Source: an uncultured Flavobacteriaceae bacterium (GTDB lineage: Bacteria > Bacteroidota > Bacteroidia > Flavobacteriales > Flavobacteriaceae). From it: 64,000 bases of DNA. Of this stretch, positions 52,035 through 60,706 are shown piece by piece (the first letter of the stretch is position 1; each line of letters starts with the position of its first letter). The stretch is taken from the NCBI GenBank assembly GCA_947502635.1, contig CANNAN010000006.1, positions 124,001 through 188,000 of the forward strand. Reading direction: 5' to 3'. Both the position numbers and the translations under genes were made by a program. The notes beneath the pieces are model-generated. The model had not been told where the DNA came from and made no database searches. It was given only the letters and a program-made list of their open reading frames with translations.

Positions 52035-52859
52035 ATGAAAACAGGAATAATTATACCGTGCTACAATGAAGAAAAAAGATTGAATGTTAATGCATTTGTT
52101 GAATTTATTCAATCACATAAACAATATCATTTATGTTTTGTAAATGATGGGAGTAAAGACAACACATTAGAGGTTTTACAAGGCATTCAAACACAAGCTC
52201 AACAAGGAGTTAGTATCGTAGATGTGAAAAAGAATGCTGGTAAAGCAGCAGCAGTAAGGTCTGGTGCGCGTTATCTATTTAGTAGACAAGATGTCGATTA
52301 TATTGGATTTATTGATGCAGATTTATCTACAGATTTTAACGACTTTAAAAAGTTGGTAAATACGTTACATAATAATGATAATTTATCATTGGTTTATGGT
52401 TCAAGGGGAAAAGGAGAAGGGCAAATTGAAAGAAATTTGTTTAGAAATATATTTTCAAAAATGGTTAAAATGATTGTATTCCTAATTTTAGGTTTACCAA
52501 TCGAGGATACACAATGTGGTGCTAAAGTTTTTAGACGTCATATCATTCCTGTGGCTTATAATCAAACATTTTTAACAAGATGGTTATTTGATGTTGAGAT
52601 CTTTTTAAGACTTAAAAAACATTTTGGATCAAAAGATATTATGAATAAAATGTACGAGCAACCTTTAGAAAGATGGGTACATGTTGATGATTCTAAATTA
52701 GGAATGAAAGATGCTTTACAGATTCCTTATATGTTAATGAGTATTTGGTTCTCATATACAATCTTATCAGTTTTTACTTCTACTCTTGAAGCTGGTAAAG
52801 TAATAGCCTTAGATAACATTAATGTAATCAACGGTTCAGACATAGAAATAGCAGCCTAA
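52035..52859 (+). CDS. Glycosyltransferase family 2, dolichyl-phosphate-glucose-synthase-like
   Basis: 274 residues of GT-A fold. IIIPCYNEE, VNDGSKDNT, NAGKAAAVRSGARY, IDADLSTD (DXD-type metal site), YGSRGKGEG and DTQCGAKVFRR are the signature blocks of DPG/DPM synthases. These make a polyprenyl-phosphate sugar from NDP-sugar at the inner membrane; a hydrophobic patch at 142-152 may hold it there. The product is a plausible donor for the GT-C protein encoded divergently. Single-gene unit with its own predicted LytTR site and a terminator. Confidence 0.9.
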   Translation: MKTGIIIPCYNEEKRLNVNAFVEFIQSHKQYHLCFVNDGSKDNTLEVLQGIQTQAQQGVSIVDVKKNAGKAAAVRSGARYLFSRQDVDYIGFIDADLSTDFNDFKKLVNTLHNNDNLSLVYGSRGKGEGQIERNLFRNIFSKMVKMIVFLILGLPIEDTQCGAKVFRRHIIPVAYNQTFLTRWLFDVEIFLRLKKHFGSKDIMNKMYEQPLERWVHVDDSKLGMKDALQIPYMLMSIWFSYTILSVFTSTLEAGKVIALDNINVINGSDIEIAA

Positions 52860-52891
52860 ACTAACCACACATACTTTGTTTGATTTAAAAG

Positions 52892-52920
52892 CAGTGCTTT
52901 ATTTTAAGCGCTGTTTTTTT
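52892..52920 (+). terminator. Rho-independent terminator after GT2
   Basis: CAGTGCTT (52892-52899) pairs with AAGCGCTG (52906-52913) with one G-U pair and a 6-nt loop, followed by at least seven T. It separates the polysaccharide locus from the convergent molybdenum cofactor operon. Confidence 0.85.
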
Positions 52921-53933
52921 TATCCCCCAATAGTAATCATACTTCTATTGTTATTGTGCAATTTAGGTTCTTGTAGTTTTTTTAAAGTATCCATACCACC
53001 ACGAACTTTAAATTTGGCTTGTACTGCTTTTTGAATGATTGGTTCAATAGGTTTTCCTTCTCGTAGGGTAGTTAGTAAATCGGATTCTGTTGCAGAAAAC
53101 AAACAGTTTTTTAATTGTCCGTTGGCAGTTAACCGTAGCCTGTTGCAAGAATCACAAAACGGATTTGTAACAGAGCTAATAATAGCAAAAGACCCTTTGT
53201 AACCTTTTATTTTATAGTTTTTGGACGTGTCGTTTGGTGCATCTTGTAAACGTTCTATATGGTCTTCGGAAAAAGAATGATTTACATAGTCCATAACTTC
53301 TTTATACGATACCATTTTACTCATATCCCACTTGTTACCATCAAACGGCATGAATTCAATAAAGCGAATAGAAATTGGTAAGTCTTTCGTGAAATTGATA
53401 AAGTCTATAATTTCATTATCATTAAAACCTTTCATTAAAACAGCATTCACTTTTACTTTAAAGCCTTCTTTAACTAGTAGTAAAATGTTGTTATAAACTT
53501 TTTCGAATTGATCACGCCTCGTAATATGCTTGAATTTTTCTTTGTCTAATGAATCCAAACTCACATTGATACTATGAACACCATTAGTTTTTAAAACGGT
53601 AATAAACTTATCGATAATGACTGCATTGGATGTGATGGATAACTCTACAGGAAGCGTTGCCAATTTTTCTAAAATAATGGGAATATCTTTTCTAATTAAG
53701 GGTTCACCACCAGTTAATCGAATCTTGGTCACGCCATGTTCTACAAAGGTTTTTGCTATCTCGTAAATTTCCTCGTAGGTCATTAAATGACTTTTGGGAG
53801 ACAGTTGTACACCTTCTTCTGGCATGCAGTAAGAACACCGTAAATTACAGCGCTCTATTAAAGAGATTCGTAAATACGCATGGTCTCTACCATGTAAATC
53901 TTGTAAAATATTTTTATTCTGATTTCTATTCAT
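52920..53933 (-). CDS. moaA: GTP 3',8-cyclase MoaA
   Basis: 337 residues, standard length. The radical-SAM cluster is C29-x3-C33-x2-C36 (CNLRCSYC). The second cluster is CDSCNRLRLTANGQLKNC near 260-277, and the protein ends in the essential GG pair. It converts GTP to 3',8-cyclo-dihydro-GTP, the first step of molybdenum cofactor synthesis, with MoaC completing cyclic pyranopterin monophosphate. It is the last gene of the minus-strand moa/moe operon, 67 bp after moaCB; a small hairpin (53972-53989) lies in that gap. Confidence 0.96.
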   Translation of the reverse strand: MNRNQNKNILQDLHGRDHAYLRISLIERCNLRCSYCMPEEGVQLSPKSHLMTYEEIYEIAKTFVEHGVTKIRLTGGEPLIRKDIPIILEKLATLPVELSITSNAVIIDKFITVLKTNGVHSINVSLDSLDKEKFKHITRRDQFEKVYNNILLLVKEGFKVKVNAVLMKGFNDNEIIDFINFTKDLPISIRFIEFMPFDGNKWDMSKMVSYKEVMDYVNHSFSEDHIERLQDAPNDTSKNYKIKGYKGSFAIISSVTNPFCDSCNRLRLTANGQLKNCLFSATESDLLTTLREGKPIEPIIQKAVQAKFKVRGGMDTLKKLQEPKLHNNNRSMITIGG

Positions 53934-54000
53934 TTTAAATCCTAATTATACCTGTCTTTTGAGGAGGTCGTAATTGCTATTCTGCAATTTCGGGTGGTGT

Positions 54001-54912
54001 TTAATCGTGTCTTGCACCTTTTAATATTCTAAAAATATGTAGTACCGATGGAAATATAGCATCCATGGATTCTTTAGCGCCATTAGTAGAACCTGGTAAA
54101 GCTAATACCAACGTGTTATCAATAGTTCCTGCAACACTTCTGGAAAGCATAGAGAAAGGTGTTCTGTCTTGTCCGTAATTGCGAATAGCCTCTTCAATTC
54201 CAGGAATTCTTCTGTCTAAAAGAGGTAAAAGCGCTTCTGGAGTGATGTCTCTAACAGAAAGTCCCGTACCTCCAGTATAAATGATCAAGTCTATACCTTG
54301 TTTTTGATAGCTTTTTGCTTTCTCCTGAATGATCTCTTTTTCGTCAGGAATAATGATGTAATCTTCAATTTTCACATCACTTTCTTCCAATTTTTTTATA
54401 ATGGCTTTGCCTGCTTTATCTTCTTTATGTCCTGCTGAAATGGTATCGGAACATACAATAACTGTTGCTTTTAAATCTTTTCTAAAACGGTCTCTAAAAT
54501 CGGATTTCCCGCCTTTTTTATCGAGTAATTTTATTGCATGAATTTCAATACCCTTATCGATAGGCTTTAACATATCGTACATGTTTAAAGCGACGACGCT
54601 GGCACCGTGCATGGCTTCCACTTCAACACCTGTTTTATATATGGTTTTAACTGTGAATAAAACAGTAATCTCCAATCCGTTTATTTCATATTCAACCCCA
54701 GTAAATTCGATAGGTAAAGGGTGACAATCGGGAAGAATATCTGGTGTGCGTTTTACGCCTAATAATCCTGCAGCTTTACTCATAGCAAATACATGGCCCT
54801 TAGGAACCGTATTATTCTGAATGGCTGTAATAGTTTCTGGCTTGCTCACCTTAACAATAGCCTGAGCAACTGCGGTTCTTAATGTGGTACTTTTATGTGT
54901 GATATCGACCAT
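54001..54912 (-). CDS. moaCB: Bifunctional MoaC/MoaB fusion
   Basis: 303 residues. Residues 1-150 are MoaC, cyclic pyranopterin monophosphate synthase ([23 protein letters not shown] and [19 protein letters not shown]). Residues about 157-303 are MoaB/MogA, molybdopterin adenylyltransferase-like ([52 protein letters not shown]). The fusion joins an early and a late step of cofactor synthesis. In MoaC, the usual LIPLCHPL appears as ILPDCHPL, a change seen in fused forms. Confidence 0.93.
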   Translation of the reverse strand: MVDITHKSTTLRTAVAQAIVKVSKPETITAIQNNTVPKGHVFAMSKAAGLLGVKRTPDILPDCHPLPIEFTGVEYEINGLEITVLFTVKTIYKTGVEVEAMHGASVVALNMYDMLKPIDKGIEIHAIKLLDKKGGKSDFRDRFRKDLKATVIVCSDTISAGHKEDKAGKAIIKKLEESDVKIEDYIIIPDEKEIIQEKAKSYQKQGIDLIIYTGGTGLSVRDITPEALLPLLDRRIPGIEEAIRNYGQDRTPFSMLSRSVAGTIDNTLVLALPGSTNGAKESMDAIFPSVLHIFRILKGARHD

Positions 54913-54937
54913 TTTATAATTGAATATTTTTTATTGA

Positions 54938-55300
54938 TTATTTGTTATTAATACTTGCTGTTTTTCTTGAAGCTATAAAGATTGCTGTTAATTCGCTGGA
55001 TTCTTTTAATAAAGATTCTATCTTATCTTTTTGAATAAGATTTTCGTCTAGAGCAAATTCTAACCAAAAATTAGATTCATCAACTTCCTCAATAACAATG
55101 CTTATTTTTGCAATAAAACTGGGTTTTGATTGAGCAACACATGTCGCTCTATAATTAGCAGCTACGGAAGTTGAGCATCTAATGAGTTGCATTTTAATAT
55201 GATTAGCGAGGTAAATTTTTGGTAAAAACTCAGTAGCCTTAATGCAATTATGAGCAAAAATTTTAGTTCTTTTTTTTAATGCTTCCTTCATAATAATCAA
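54938..55300 (-). CDS. Four-helix-bundle protein (23S rRNA intervening-sequence family)
   Basis: 120 residues, all-helical, with the family pattern QLIRCSTSVAANYRAT, SFIAKISIVIEEVDESNFWLEFA. The family is known from intervening sequences in 23S rRNA genes and is also scattered as single genes in Bacteroidetes; function unknown. It lies between moaE and moaCB with 17- and 25-bp gaps, so it is probably transcribed with them. A broken paralogue lies in the same operon at 58615-58965. Confidence 0.85.
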   Translation of the reverse strand: MIIMKEALKKRTKIFAHNCIKATEFLPKIYLANHIKMQLIRCSTSVAANYRATCVAQSKPSFIAKISIVIEEVDESNFWLEFALDENLIQKDKIESLLKESSELTAIFIASRKTASINNK

Positions 55301-55317
55301 TAATAATTAATCAATAA

Positions 55318-55761
55318 TCAATTGTTTACTTTCCATTGATGCGATTCGTCTTCAAAAACTTCTTTGCCAAACACAGGAACATCTGCTTTTATGGCTTCAA
55401 CTATAAATTCCAAAGCTTTAAAAACCACCTTACGTCTTGGAGAGGATACAAAAACGAATAAACAGATCTCACCAGCTTTTACGGTGCCTAAACTATGATA
55501 GATGTGCATACAGGTTAATTCGAATTTTTCAAATGCAGCTTCACGGATCTCATGAAATTTTGCATTAGCCATATCCTCATAAGCTGTATACTCTATAGCT
55601 GATACGGTTTTATCATCAATAACATCAGCTCTTACTTGTCCTAAGAAAATATTATGAGCGCCGATACTTGTTTTTGCCTGGTGTTTTGCAATAGAATCTC
55701 CTATAAATTCTGAAGAAATGGCACCTTGTCTAAATACGTTTTTTATTTTTTTATCTTTCAT
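55318..55761 (-). CDS. moaE: Molybdopterin synthase catalytic subunit MoaE
   Basis: 147 residues. The conserved blocks are HNIFLGQVRAD, IEYTAYEDMA, HSLGTVKAGEICLFVFVSSPRRKVVFKALEFIVEAIKADVPVFGKEVFED; the last contains the catalytic lysine region. With MoaD it inserts two sulfurs into cyclic pyranopterin monophosphate to give molybdopterin. The start overlaps the moeB-like gene by 11 bp. Confidence 0.95.
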   Translation of the reverse strand: MKDKKIKNVFRQGAISSEFIGDSIAKHQAKTSIGAHNIFLGQVRADVIDDKTVSAIEYTAYEDMANAKFHEIREAAFEKFELTCMHIYHSLGTVKAGEICLFVFVSSPRRKVVFKALEFIVEAIKADVPVFGKEVFEDESHQWKVNN

Positions 55762-56851
55762 CTGATAATACTTTATGCTGTTCTTTTAAATATGATTTTA
55801 TTTCTAAAGCCCCTTCAATAATACTATAACAATTAGTGATTTCTAATGTTTTTAATATGGAGACTGCTTTTTTACTTCTAATTCCAGATTGGCAAAAAAT
55901 AGCTTTTTGTTTTTCGGAATCTATTTTGTCTATAGATTGTTCTAATTCGCTTAGCGGAATAGCTGTTACCTCTAAATTTTCAATTTTTGGTGTTTCGTGA
56001 GCCTCACGAACATCTATGGTTTGAATATTTGCTTGATCGACCACTTCTTTTATTGAAATGATATGGTTGTCCACTTCACAAAATTCGTCAATATGATACG
56101 TATGAAAGTTTTTCTTTTTACTTAAAACAGTGTCAATTTTAGACTCCGACTTGTTGAATTTAAGTGTCGTAGTTTTATTGTTTAAAGCGTTGTAACAAAG
56201 TAATTCTCCTGAAAGTGCTTTACCAAGACCTAATATAATTTTTAAGACTTCGTTAGCTTGCATGCTTCCAATAATACCAGGTAATACGCCTAAAACTCCA
56301 ATTTCGGAACAATTAGGAACAGTGCCTTTTTCTGGAGGGCTTGGAAATAAACACCGATAACTAGGACCATTATTATAATTGAATACAGAAACCTGCCCCT
56401 CAAACTTGTAAATAGAACCAAAAACTAATGGTTTGTTGGTTATTATTGATGCATCATTGACCAAGTAACGTGTTGCAAAATTGTCGGATCCATCAACTAT
56501 AATATCATATTGATTAAATAAACCAATGGCATTTTTATGTGTTAGTTTTTCAGGGTATGCTATAATGGAAATAGCCTCATTTAAATCCTCTAAACGTTTT
56601 TTAGCTGCTTCAGCTTTATTTTTTCCTAATGATGAGGTGCCAAATAATACTTGGCGTTGTAAATTAGATATTTCTACCACATCAAAATCGACAATACCAA
56701 TAGTTCCAATGCCAGCAGCAGTCAGATATTGTAAAACAGGGCATCCCAGGCCACCAGCACCAATTACAAGCACTTTAGCCTTAGAAATTTTATCTTGACC
56801 TTCTTGTCCGATTTCGGATAAAATAATGTGTCTGTTGTATCTGTTATTCAT
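55751..56851 (-). CDS. moeB: MoeB-type adenylyltransferase with rhodanese domain
   Basis: 366 residues. The E1-like domain (1-240) has GAGGLGCPVLQYL for ATP, DGSDNFATRY and the catalytic-cysteine block GTVPNCSEIGVLG. The rhodanese domain (~265-366) has the active-site loop FCQSGIRS. It adenylates the C-terminal Gly of MoaD and could supply sulfur by its rhodanese part, like eukaryotic MOCS3. The first Zn-binding CxxC appears as SYRC, so the zinc site may be incomplete. Confidence 0.93.
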   Translation of the reverse strand: MNNRYNRHIILSEIGQEGQDKISKAKVLVIGAGGLGCPVLQYLTAAGIGTIGIVDFDVVEISNLQRQVLFGTSSLGKNKAEAAKKRLEDLNEAISIIAYPEKLTHKNAIGLFNQYDIIVDGSDNFATRYLVNDASIITNKPLVFGSIYKFEGQVSVFNYNNGPSYRCLFPSPPEKGTVPNCSEIGVLGVLPGIIGSMQANEVLKIILGLGKALSGELLCYNALNNKTTTLKFNKSESKIDTVLSKKKNFHTYHIDEFCEVDNHIISIKEVVDQANIQTIDVREAHETPKIENLEVTAIPLSELEQSIDKIDSEKQKAIFCQSGIRSKKAVSILKTLEITNCYSIIEGALEIKSYLKEQHKVLSDER

Positions 56852-56857
56852 TTTTAA

Positions 56858-56877
56858 ATTCCTGCGAAGGCAGGAAT
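56858..56877. repeat. Small palindromic repeat
   Basis: ATTCCTGC-GAAG-GCAGGAAT, a perfect 8-bp stem with a tetraloop, 6 bp upstream of the moeB start. This hairpin sequence is common as an interspersed repeat in many bacterial genomes. Confidence 0.75.
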
Positions 56878-56929
56878 CTCACCCTACCATTTGTTATTTT
56901 CATTATTACTATATACTAATTCTACATTT

Positions 56930-57019
56930 TGTCATGTCGAAATGAGGTACGATTGAGACATCTCATAACAATAAATTATTTTTTATGATTATGTGATTTC
57001 TCCCTCTAGGTCGAAATGA
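56930..57019. repeat. Interspersed flavobacterial repeat (90 bp)
   Basis: Contains GTCGAAATGA at both ends (56936-56945 and 57010-57019) and, between them, blocks that match the reverse complement of 20350-20421. It fills the moaD-moeB gap inside the operon. No coding capacity. Confidence 0.7.
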
Positions 57020-57253
57020 TTAGCCCCCTGCAAAAGGTGGCAAAAGCGCAATCTCATTTCCAGATACTTGTGTTTCTAATGTCACCAATTCCTGATTTTG
57101 TGCAATTTGAAAATCTTTATTCTTTAAGGGAGTATACTTTTCATAAAGCTGTTCTATGAGTTCAGAAATCAACACTCCTGAGAATTCCAAAGACTCTTCT
57201 TCCTGCTGAGTAACTTCAGCTATTTGGCCAAAGTATTTAATTTTCAATTCCAT
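57020..57253 (-). CDS. moaD: Molybdopterin synthase sulfur carrier subunit MoaD
   Basis: 77 residues of ubiquitin-like fold ending in PPFAGG; the terminal Gly-Gly is adenylated by MoeB and thiocarboxylated. Start overlaps the mobA stop region by 17 bp, showing translational coupling. Confidence 0.94.
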   Translation of the reverse strand: MELKIKYFGQIAEVTQQEEESLEFSGVLISELIEQLYEKYTPLKNKDFQIAQNQELVTLETQVSGNEIALLPPFAGG

Positions 57254-57821
57254 TTCTTAATTCGATTAGTTGTTCTATGGTATTTATATTTTCTACATAT
57301 TGATCCATCTCAGAATCAATTGTAATTGTTTTAGTATTCAATTGTGCAACTGCTACACGTAATCGTTTCTCTCCTCTGTCTAATAAATCTTTAAAAGGGA
57401 TTAAACAGTCTTTTTTATACATGGCTATTAAAGGCATAGTTTTACCTTGACTTTCTATTTGAATGATATCCGAATTTATATCAGCATGAATTATTAACAT
57501 TTCTAAAACTTCCGTTTTTATCTGCGGTATGTCACAGCTTAAAATAAGATTGTATTCTGTTTTAGAATTTTTCAACCCTGTGTAAATACCTGCAACTGGT
57601 CCAGAATCTTTAATTAGGTCATTCACTCTTTTATAACCAAATTCATCATAATGACTACTGTTACTAACAATGATGATATTATTTACCAAAGGAGTTAAAG
57701 CATTAATTATATGCTCAATGAAAAGAGATTTATTTAATGTTAAAAGCCCCTTATCAGATTTCATACGAGAACTTTTTCCTCCAGCAAGGATAATACCTGT
57801 TATGTCTTTTTTGTCTATCAT
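57237..57821 (-). CDS. mobA: Molybdenum cofactor guanylyltransferase MobA
   Basis: 194 residues. The nucleotide-binding loop GIILAGGKSSRMKSDKGLL at 9-27 and the metal site region LSCDIPQIK near 93-101 identify MobA. It attaches GMP to the cofactor to make the bis-MGD form used by NapA and NasA, both encoded in this window. The stop of the preceding permease gene is adjacent (1 bp). Confidence 0.92.
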   Translation of the reverse strand: MIDKKDITGIILAGGKSSRMKSDKGLLTLNKSLFIEHIINALTPLVNNIIIVSNSSHYDEFGYKRVNDLIKDSGPVAGIYTGLKNSKTEYNLILSCDIPQIKTEVLEMLIIHADINSDIIQIESQGKTMPLIAMYKKDCLIPFKDLLDRGEKRLRVAVAQLNTKTITIDSEMDQYVENINTIEQLIELRNGIEN

Positions 57822-58562
57822 TTAAGTGAAAAATAATTTAAAACAAGCAATTATTAATACAAAGGCTAAAATGTATTGTAAGTTCTGATTGTTAATTTTT
57901 TTACTACCATAGTAACCACCTAAAACACCTCCAATTAGTGCGATTGCAACTAATAAAAAAGATGCTTTTTCTAAAGTGACACCAACGCTAAGTTGACCTA
58001 TAAGCCCTGAAGCTGAATTCACCCAAATAAATAAAGCAGAAACGGCTGCAGCTTCTTTCATTTTACCCCAGTGCAATAACAAGATAACGGGTGTTAATAT
58101 AATGCCGCCTCCAATACCGATAAGTCCAGAGAAAAAACCAATAATTCCACCAACTAATAGCCCTTGCCAAAGTTTAGGTTCTTTTATAGATTGACTTTCT
58201 TTTCCGAAAACATTTAGCATTTTCAAAATGGCAAAAATCAATAAAATGGCTAAGATTTTTTTATATATGGAAGCATCTACTTCAATCATACCACCAATAA
58301 AGGCTAATGGTATAGAAGCCATTGCAAATGATATAAATAACTTTTTGTTAAAGAAACCTTCTTTGTAATAATAGTAAAACGAAATACCAGCAACGAATAA
58401 GTTTAGTAGTAGGGCAGTGGGTTTCATACTTTCTGGGGCAAAAGAAAACAAAGCCATAAGAGCCAAATATCCACTAGCACCACCATGACCCACGCTAGAA
58501 TAGAGAAACGATACTACTGGTAGTATGATTAAAAATAGGTATATGTTTTCTGTTTGCAGCAT
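57822..58562 (-). CDS. TauE/SafE family membrane permease
   Basis: 246 residues with 7-8 TM segments. The two repeats FLYSSVGHGGASGYLALMALFSF and FFSGLIGIGGGIILTPVILLL are the TauE/SafE signatures. Members move sulfite, sulfonates, sulfoacetate or related oxyanions. Its place inside the Moco operon suggests export or uptake of sulfur species or of an oxyanion such as molybdate, but this is inference. Confidence 0.88.
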   Translation of the reverse strand: MLQTENIYLFLIILPVVSFLYSSVGHGGASGYLALMALFSFAPESMKPTALLLNLFVAGISFYYYYKEGFFNKKLFISFAMASIPLAFIGGMIEVDASIYKKILAILLIFAILKMLNVFGKESQSIKEPKLWQGLLVGGIIGFFSGLIGIGGGIILTPVILLLHWGKMKEAAAVSALFIWVNSASGLIGQLSVGVTLEKASFLLVAIALIGGVLGGYYGSKKINNQNLQYILAFVLIIACFKLFFT

Positions 58563-58614
58563 TGTTAATTATAAGTGTCTAAAGTGTTCTAAAATATTTA
58601 AAGTTATAAGTAGT

Positions 58615-58965
58615 TTAAAGTTTGTTTGAAATGGAAGTAAAAAGTGCTAAAAGTTCTTTTGCTTCTTTCTCAATAGGATTTAATGAATTTAACTCAGTCC
58701 ATTTTAAATCATGAATAATTTCTAGCTAATATTCTGTTTCGCTTGCTTCACTTTCAGATATTTTAATTTTTTTTTAATCTTTTTTACTTCTTAACCGATT
58801 CGCTTCTCTATAATTTACTCCAATACTAGTACCTGATTTAGTAATTTGATTTCTTATGACTTTCTCTTCTATAGTATTTGGTAACGAGCTTGATAATTTG
58901 ATAATTGATATTCCAAATTGCCGTGTTCTATATTCAAGTTTTTTAGCAAATTCTTTATTATCCAT
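58615..58965 (-). pseudogene. Broken four-helix-bundle protein gene
   Basis: Read on the minus strand, residues 1-63 (MDNKEFAKKLEYRTRQFGIS...YREANRLRSKKD) end at a stop created by a frameshift in an A-run near 58772. The remainder continues in another frame (KIKISESEASETEY-stop-LEIIHDLKWTELNSL...LLALFTSISNKL), where a TAG stands for the conserved Trp codon. It is a paralogue of 54938-55300 and lies between TauE/SafE and modE. Confidence 0.8.
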
Positions 58966-59035
58966 AATCTTGGTTTTTTAGATTTTAAGTATTTACAACT
59001 TTAGGCATTTTAAGTACTTTGTATTTTAGTCACTT

Positions 59036-59380
59036 TTATATTCGTTCAATTTTCTCCAATTGCTTGTCCAAAAAAGCCCAACAATTTTTGTTAATCTCAT
59101 CAAACGCTTTAATTAAGGATTTTCCATAATCGGTAAGCTCGGCACCACCACCACCTTTACCGCCAATACTATTGATCGTCACAGGCTTTTTAGCCGATTT
59201 ATTTACCGAATCTAAAAGTTGCCACGCCTTCTTATAGGATATATTTAAAGATCTGGCTGCTTTTGAAAGTGAACCTTCTTCTTGAATAGCCTTTAGTAAA
59301 TGTACACGACCTTCTCCTAGAAGGACATTATTATCAGATTCAATCCAAATTCGACTTTTAATTTTATATCCCATAATCAT
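59036..59380 (-). CDS. modE: ModE-type winged-helix regulator without molybdate-binding domain
   Basis: 114 residues, corresponding to the DNA-binding half of ModE: LLGEGRVHLLKAIQEEGSLSKAARSLNISYKKAWQLLDSVN, then the SIGGKGGGGAELTDYGKSLI wing. The C-terminal MOP domains that bind molybdate in E. coli ModE are absent. It lies 3 bp after moeA, whose promoter carries a near-perfect ModE box, so it probably regulates its own operon. How it senses molybdate or tungstate, if it does, is not clear. Confidence 0.88.
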   Translation of the reverse strand: MIMGYKIKSRIWIESDNNVLLGEGRVHLLKAIQEEGSLSKAARSLNISYKKAWQLLDSVNKSAKKPVTINSIGGKGGGGAELTDYGKSLIKAFDEINKNCWAFLDKQLEKIERI

Positions 59381-59383
59381 AGT

Positions 59384-60562
59384 TTAAACTGGTAATAAAA
59401 TGACTTCTATTTCGTCTTTAATATTAATGATAGAAACATCTCCAGGAATAAAAACCAATGCATTTGAAAGTGCAAATGTTTGCAACATGGATGAATTTTG
59501 TCCTTCTAATATTTCAACTTGATCGTCCTTATATATCGCTTTTAAAAACTGAGGTCTATCTCCTCTTTTCTCAAATTTAGAAATAGACTTTGCTTTAATT
59601 CGTGGTAATTCGACCGTATCATTATTCATCATTTTTTGTAATGCGATATACACATAAGCATAAAAGCAAGATAGGGCAGCTGCTGGGTTACCAGGTAAAG
59701 CAAATATGGCAGTGTCCTCTTTTTTTCCAAAAAACAAAGGTTTACCAGGCTTTTGCTTTACTTTATAGAATACTTCTTTTACTTGTAGCTCTTTAAGGGC
59801 TTTACCCACAAAATCGTAATCGCCAACCGAAATACCACCAGTTGCAATAACCAGGTCGTTGTCATTGATAACCTTTTCAAGTTTGTTTTTGGTTTGTATA
59901 TAATCATCTTCTATTTTGTGAATAGTGACATCATAAAACTTAAGATTATACAAAGCATTTAAAAGCATTTTAGAGTTGCTTTCATATATCTTTCCATATG
60001 TTAGGGGCTCTCCAGCCTCAACAAGCTCGTTGCCTGTTGTAATTAAAGCTATTGAAGGCTTTTGATAAACATGAGCTTCGGTTATACCCAAGGATGTTAA
60101 ATAACCTATGGCAGCAGGCGTTAATTTTGTTCCTTTTTTTAAGGCCAATTCACCTGTTTTAACTTGTTCTCCCATTGGGCGAATATTATGCCCTTCAGAT
60201 AAACCACTCTCTATTGTAATTTTTGAATTATTAACCACCACTTTTTCTTGCATCATAACAGCATTGGCAGTTTCTGGAACTGGAGCTCCCGTAAATATTC
60301 TAATAGCTTCACCTGCTTTTAAAATAGGTTGATGGTGATCACCTGCTTTTACTTCATCTATTAAAGTATACGATACATCATTATGCAAAGACAAAGCATA
60401 ACCATCCATCGCAGATTGCCTAAAAGGTGGCATGTTTATAGGAGAAACAATATCCTTTGAGAGGTAATAACTACCAGACCTTTCTAAAGATTTAACCGTT
60501 TCTTTAAAAAGTGGATTAACATTGTTTTTAACAGCATTTATAGCATCGTTTATAGATATCAT
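59384..60562 (-). CDS. moeA: Molybdopterin molybdenumtransferase MoeA
   Basis: 392 residues. MPPFRQSAMDGYAL near 43-56, FTGAPVPETANAVMMQE, ATGGISVGDYDFV and FALPGNPAAALSCFYAYV are the MoeA hallmarks. It inserts molybdenum into adenylated molybdopterin. It is the first gene of the minus-strand Moco operon (60562 down to 52920). The promoter just upstream has a -7 element TATATTTG (60586-60593, minus strand) lying inside a ModE box. Confidence 0.95.
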   Translation of the reverse strand: MISINDAINAVKNNVNPLFKETVKSLERSGSYYLSKDIVSPINMPPFRQSAMDGYALSLHNDVSYTLIDEVKAGDHHQPILKAGEAIRIFTGAPVPETANAVMMQEKVVVNNSKITIESGLSEGHNIRPMGEQVKTGELALKKGTKLTPAAIGYLTSLGITEAHVYQKPSIALITTGNELVEAGEPLTYGKIYESNSKMLLNALYNLKFYDVTIHKIEDDYIQTKNKLEKVINDNDLVIATGGISVGDYDFVGKALKELQVKEVFYKVKQKPGKPLFFGKKEDTAIFALPGNPAAALSCFYAYVYIALQKMMNNDTVELPRIKAKSISKFEKRGDRPQFLKAIYKDDQVEILEGQNSSMLQTFALSNALVFIPGDVSIINIKDEIEVILLPV

Positions 60563-60568
60563 GTATTT

Positions 60569-60600
60569 AAATCGTTATGTCTGTGCAAATATAACGATTT
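60569..60600 (-). promoter_or_regulatory. ModE box over the moeA promoter
   Basis: AAATCGTTAT (60569-60578) and its exact reverse complement ATAACGATTT (60591-60600), separated by 12 bp. The CGTTAT-N12-ATAACG geometry equals the E. coli ModE operator consensus. The -7 element TATATTTG lies inside it, so binding should repress. Confidence 0.75.
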
Positions 60601-60617
60601 TGATTTTCATCTAAATA

Positions 60618-60629
60618 TGATATTAGTCA
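60618..60629. promoter_or_regulatory. CRP/FNR-like palindrome, site 1 (moeA side)
   Basis: TGATATTAGTCA, a TGA-N6-TCA palindrome, centred about 61 bp before the moeA start codon and about 34 bp upstream of its -7 element. The sequence around it (ATATGATA..., GTCAGTTTTT) is repeated at site 2. Confidence 0.45.
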
Positions 60630-60706
60630 GTTTTTTTATGCCTTTAGAAAGAGACCTATTTGTATTATTTAGATCAAGTTTAAATAACGGAGCTACATTA
60701 TTTATA

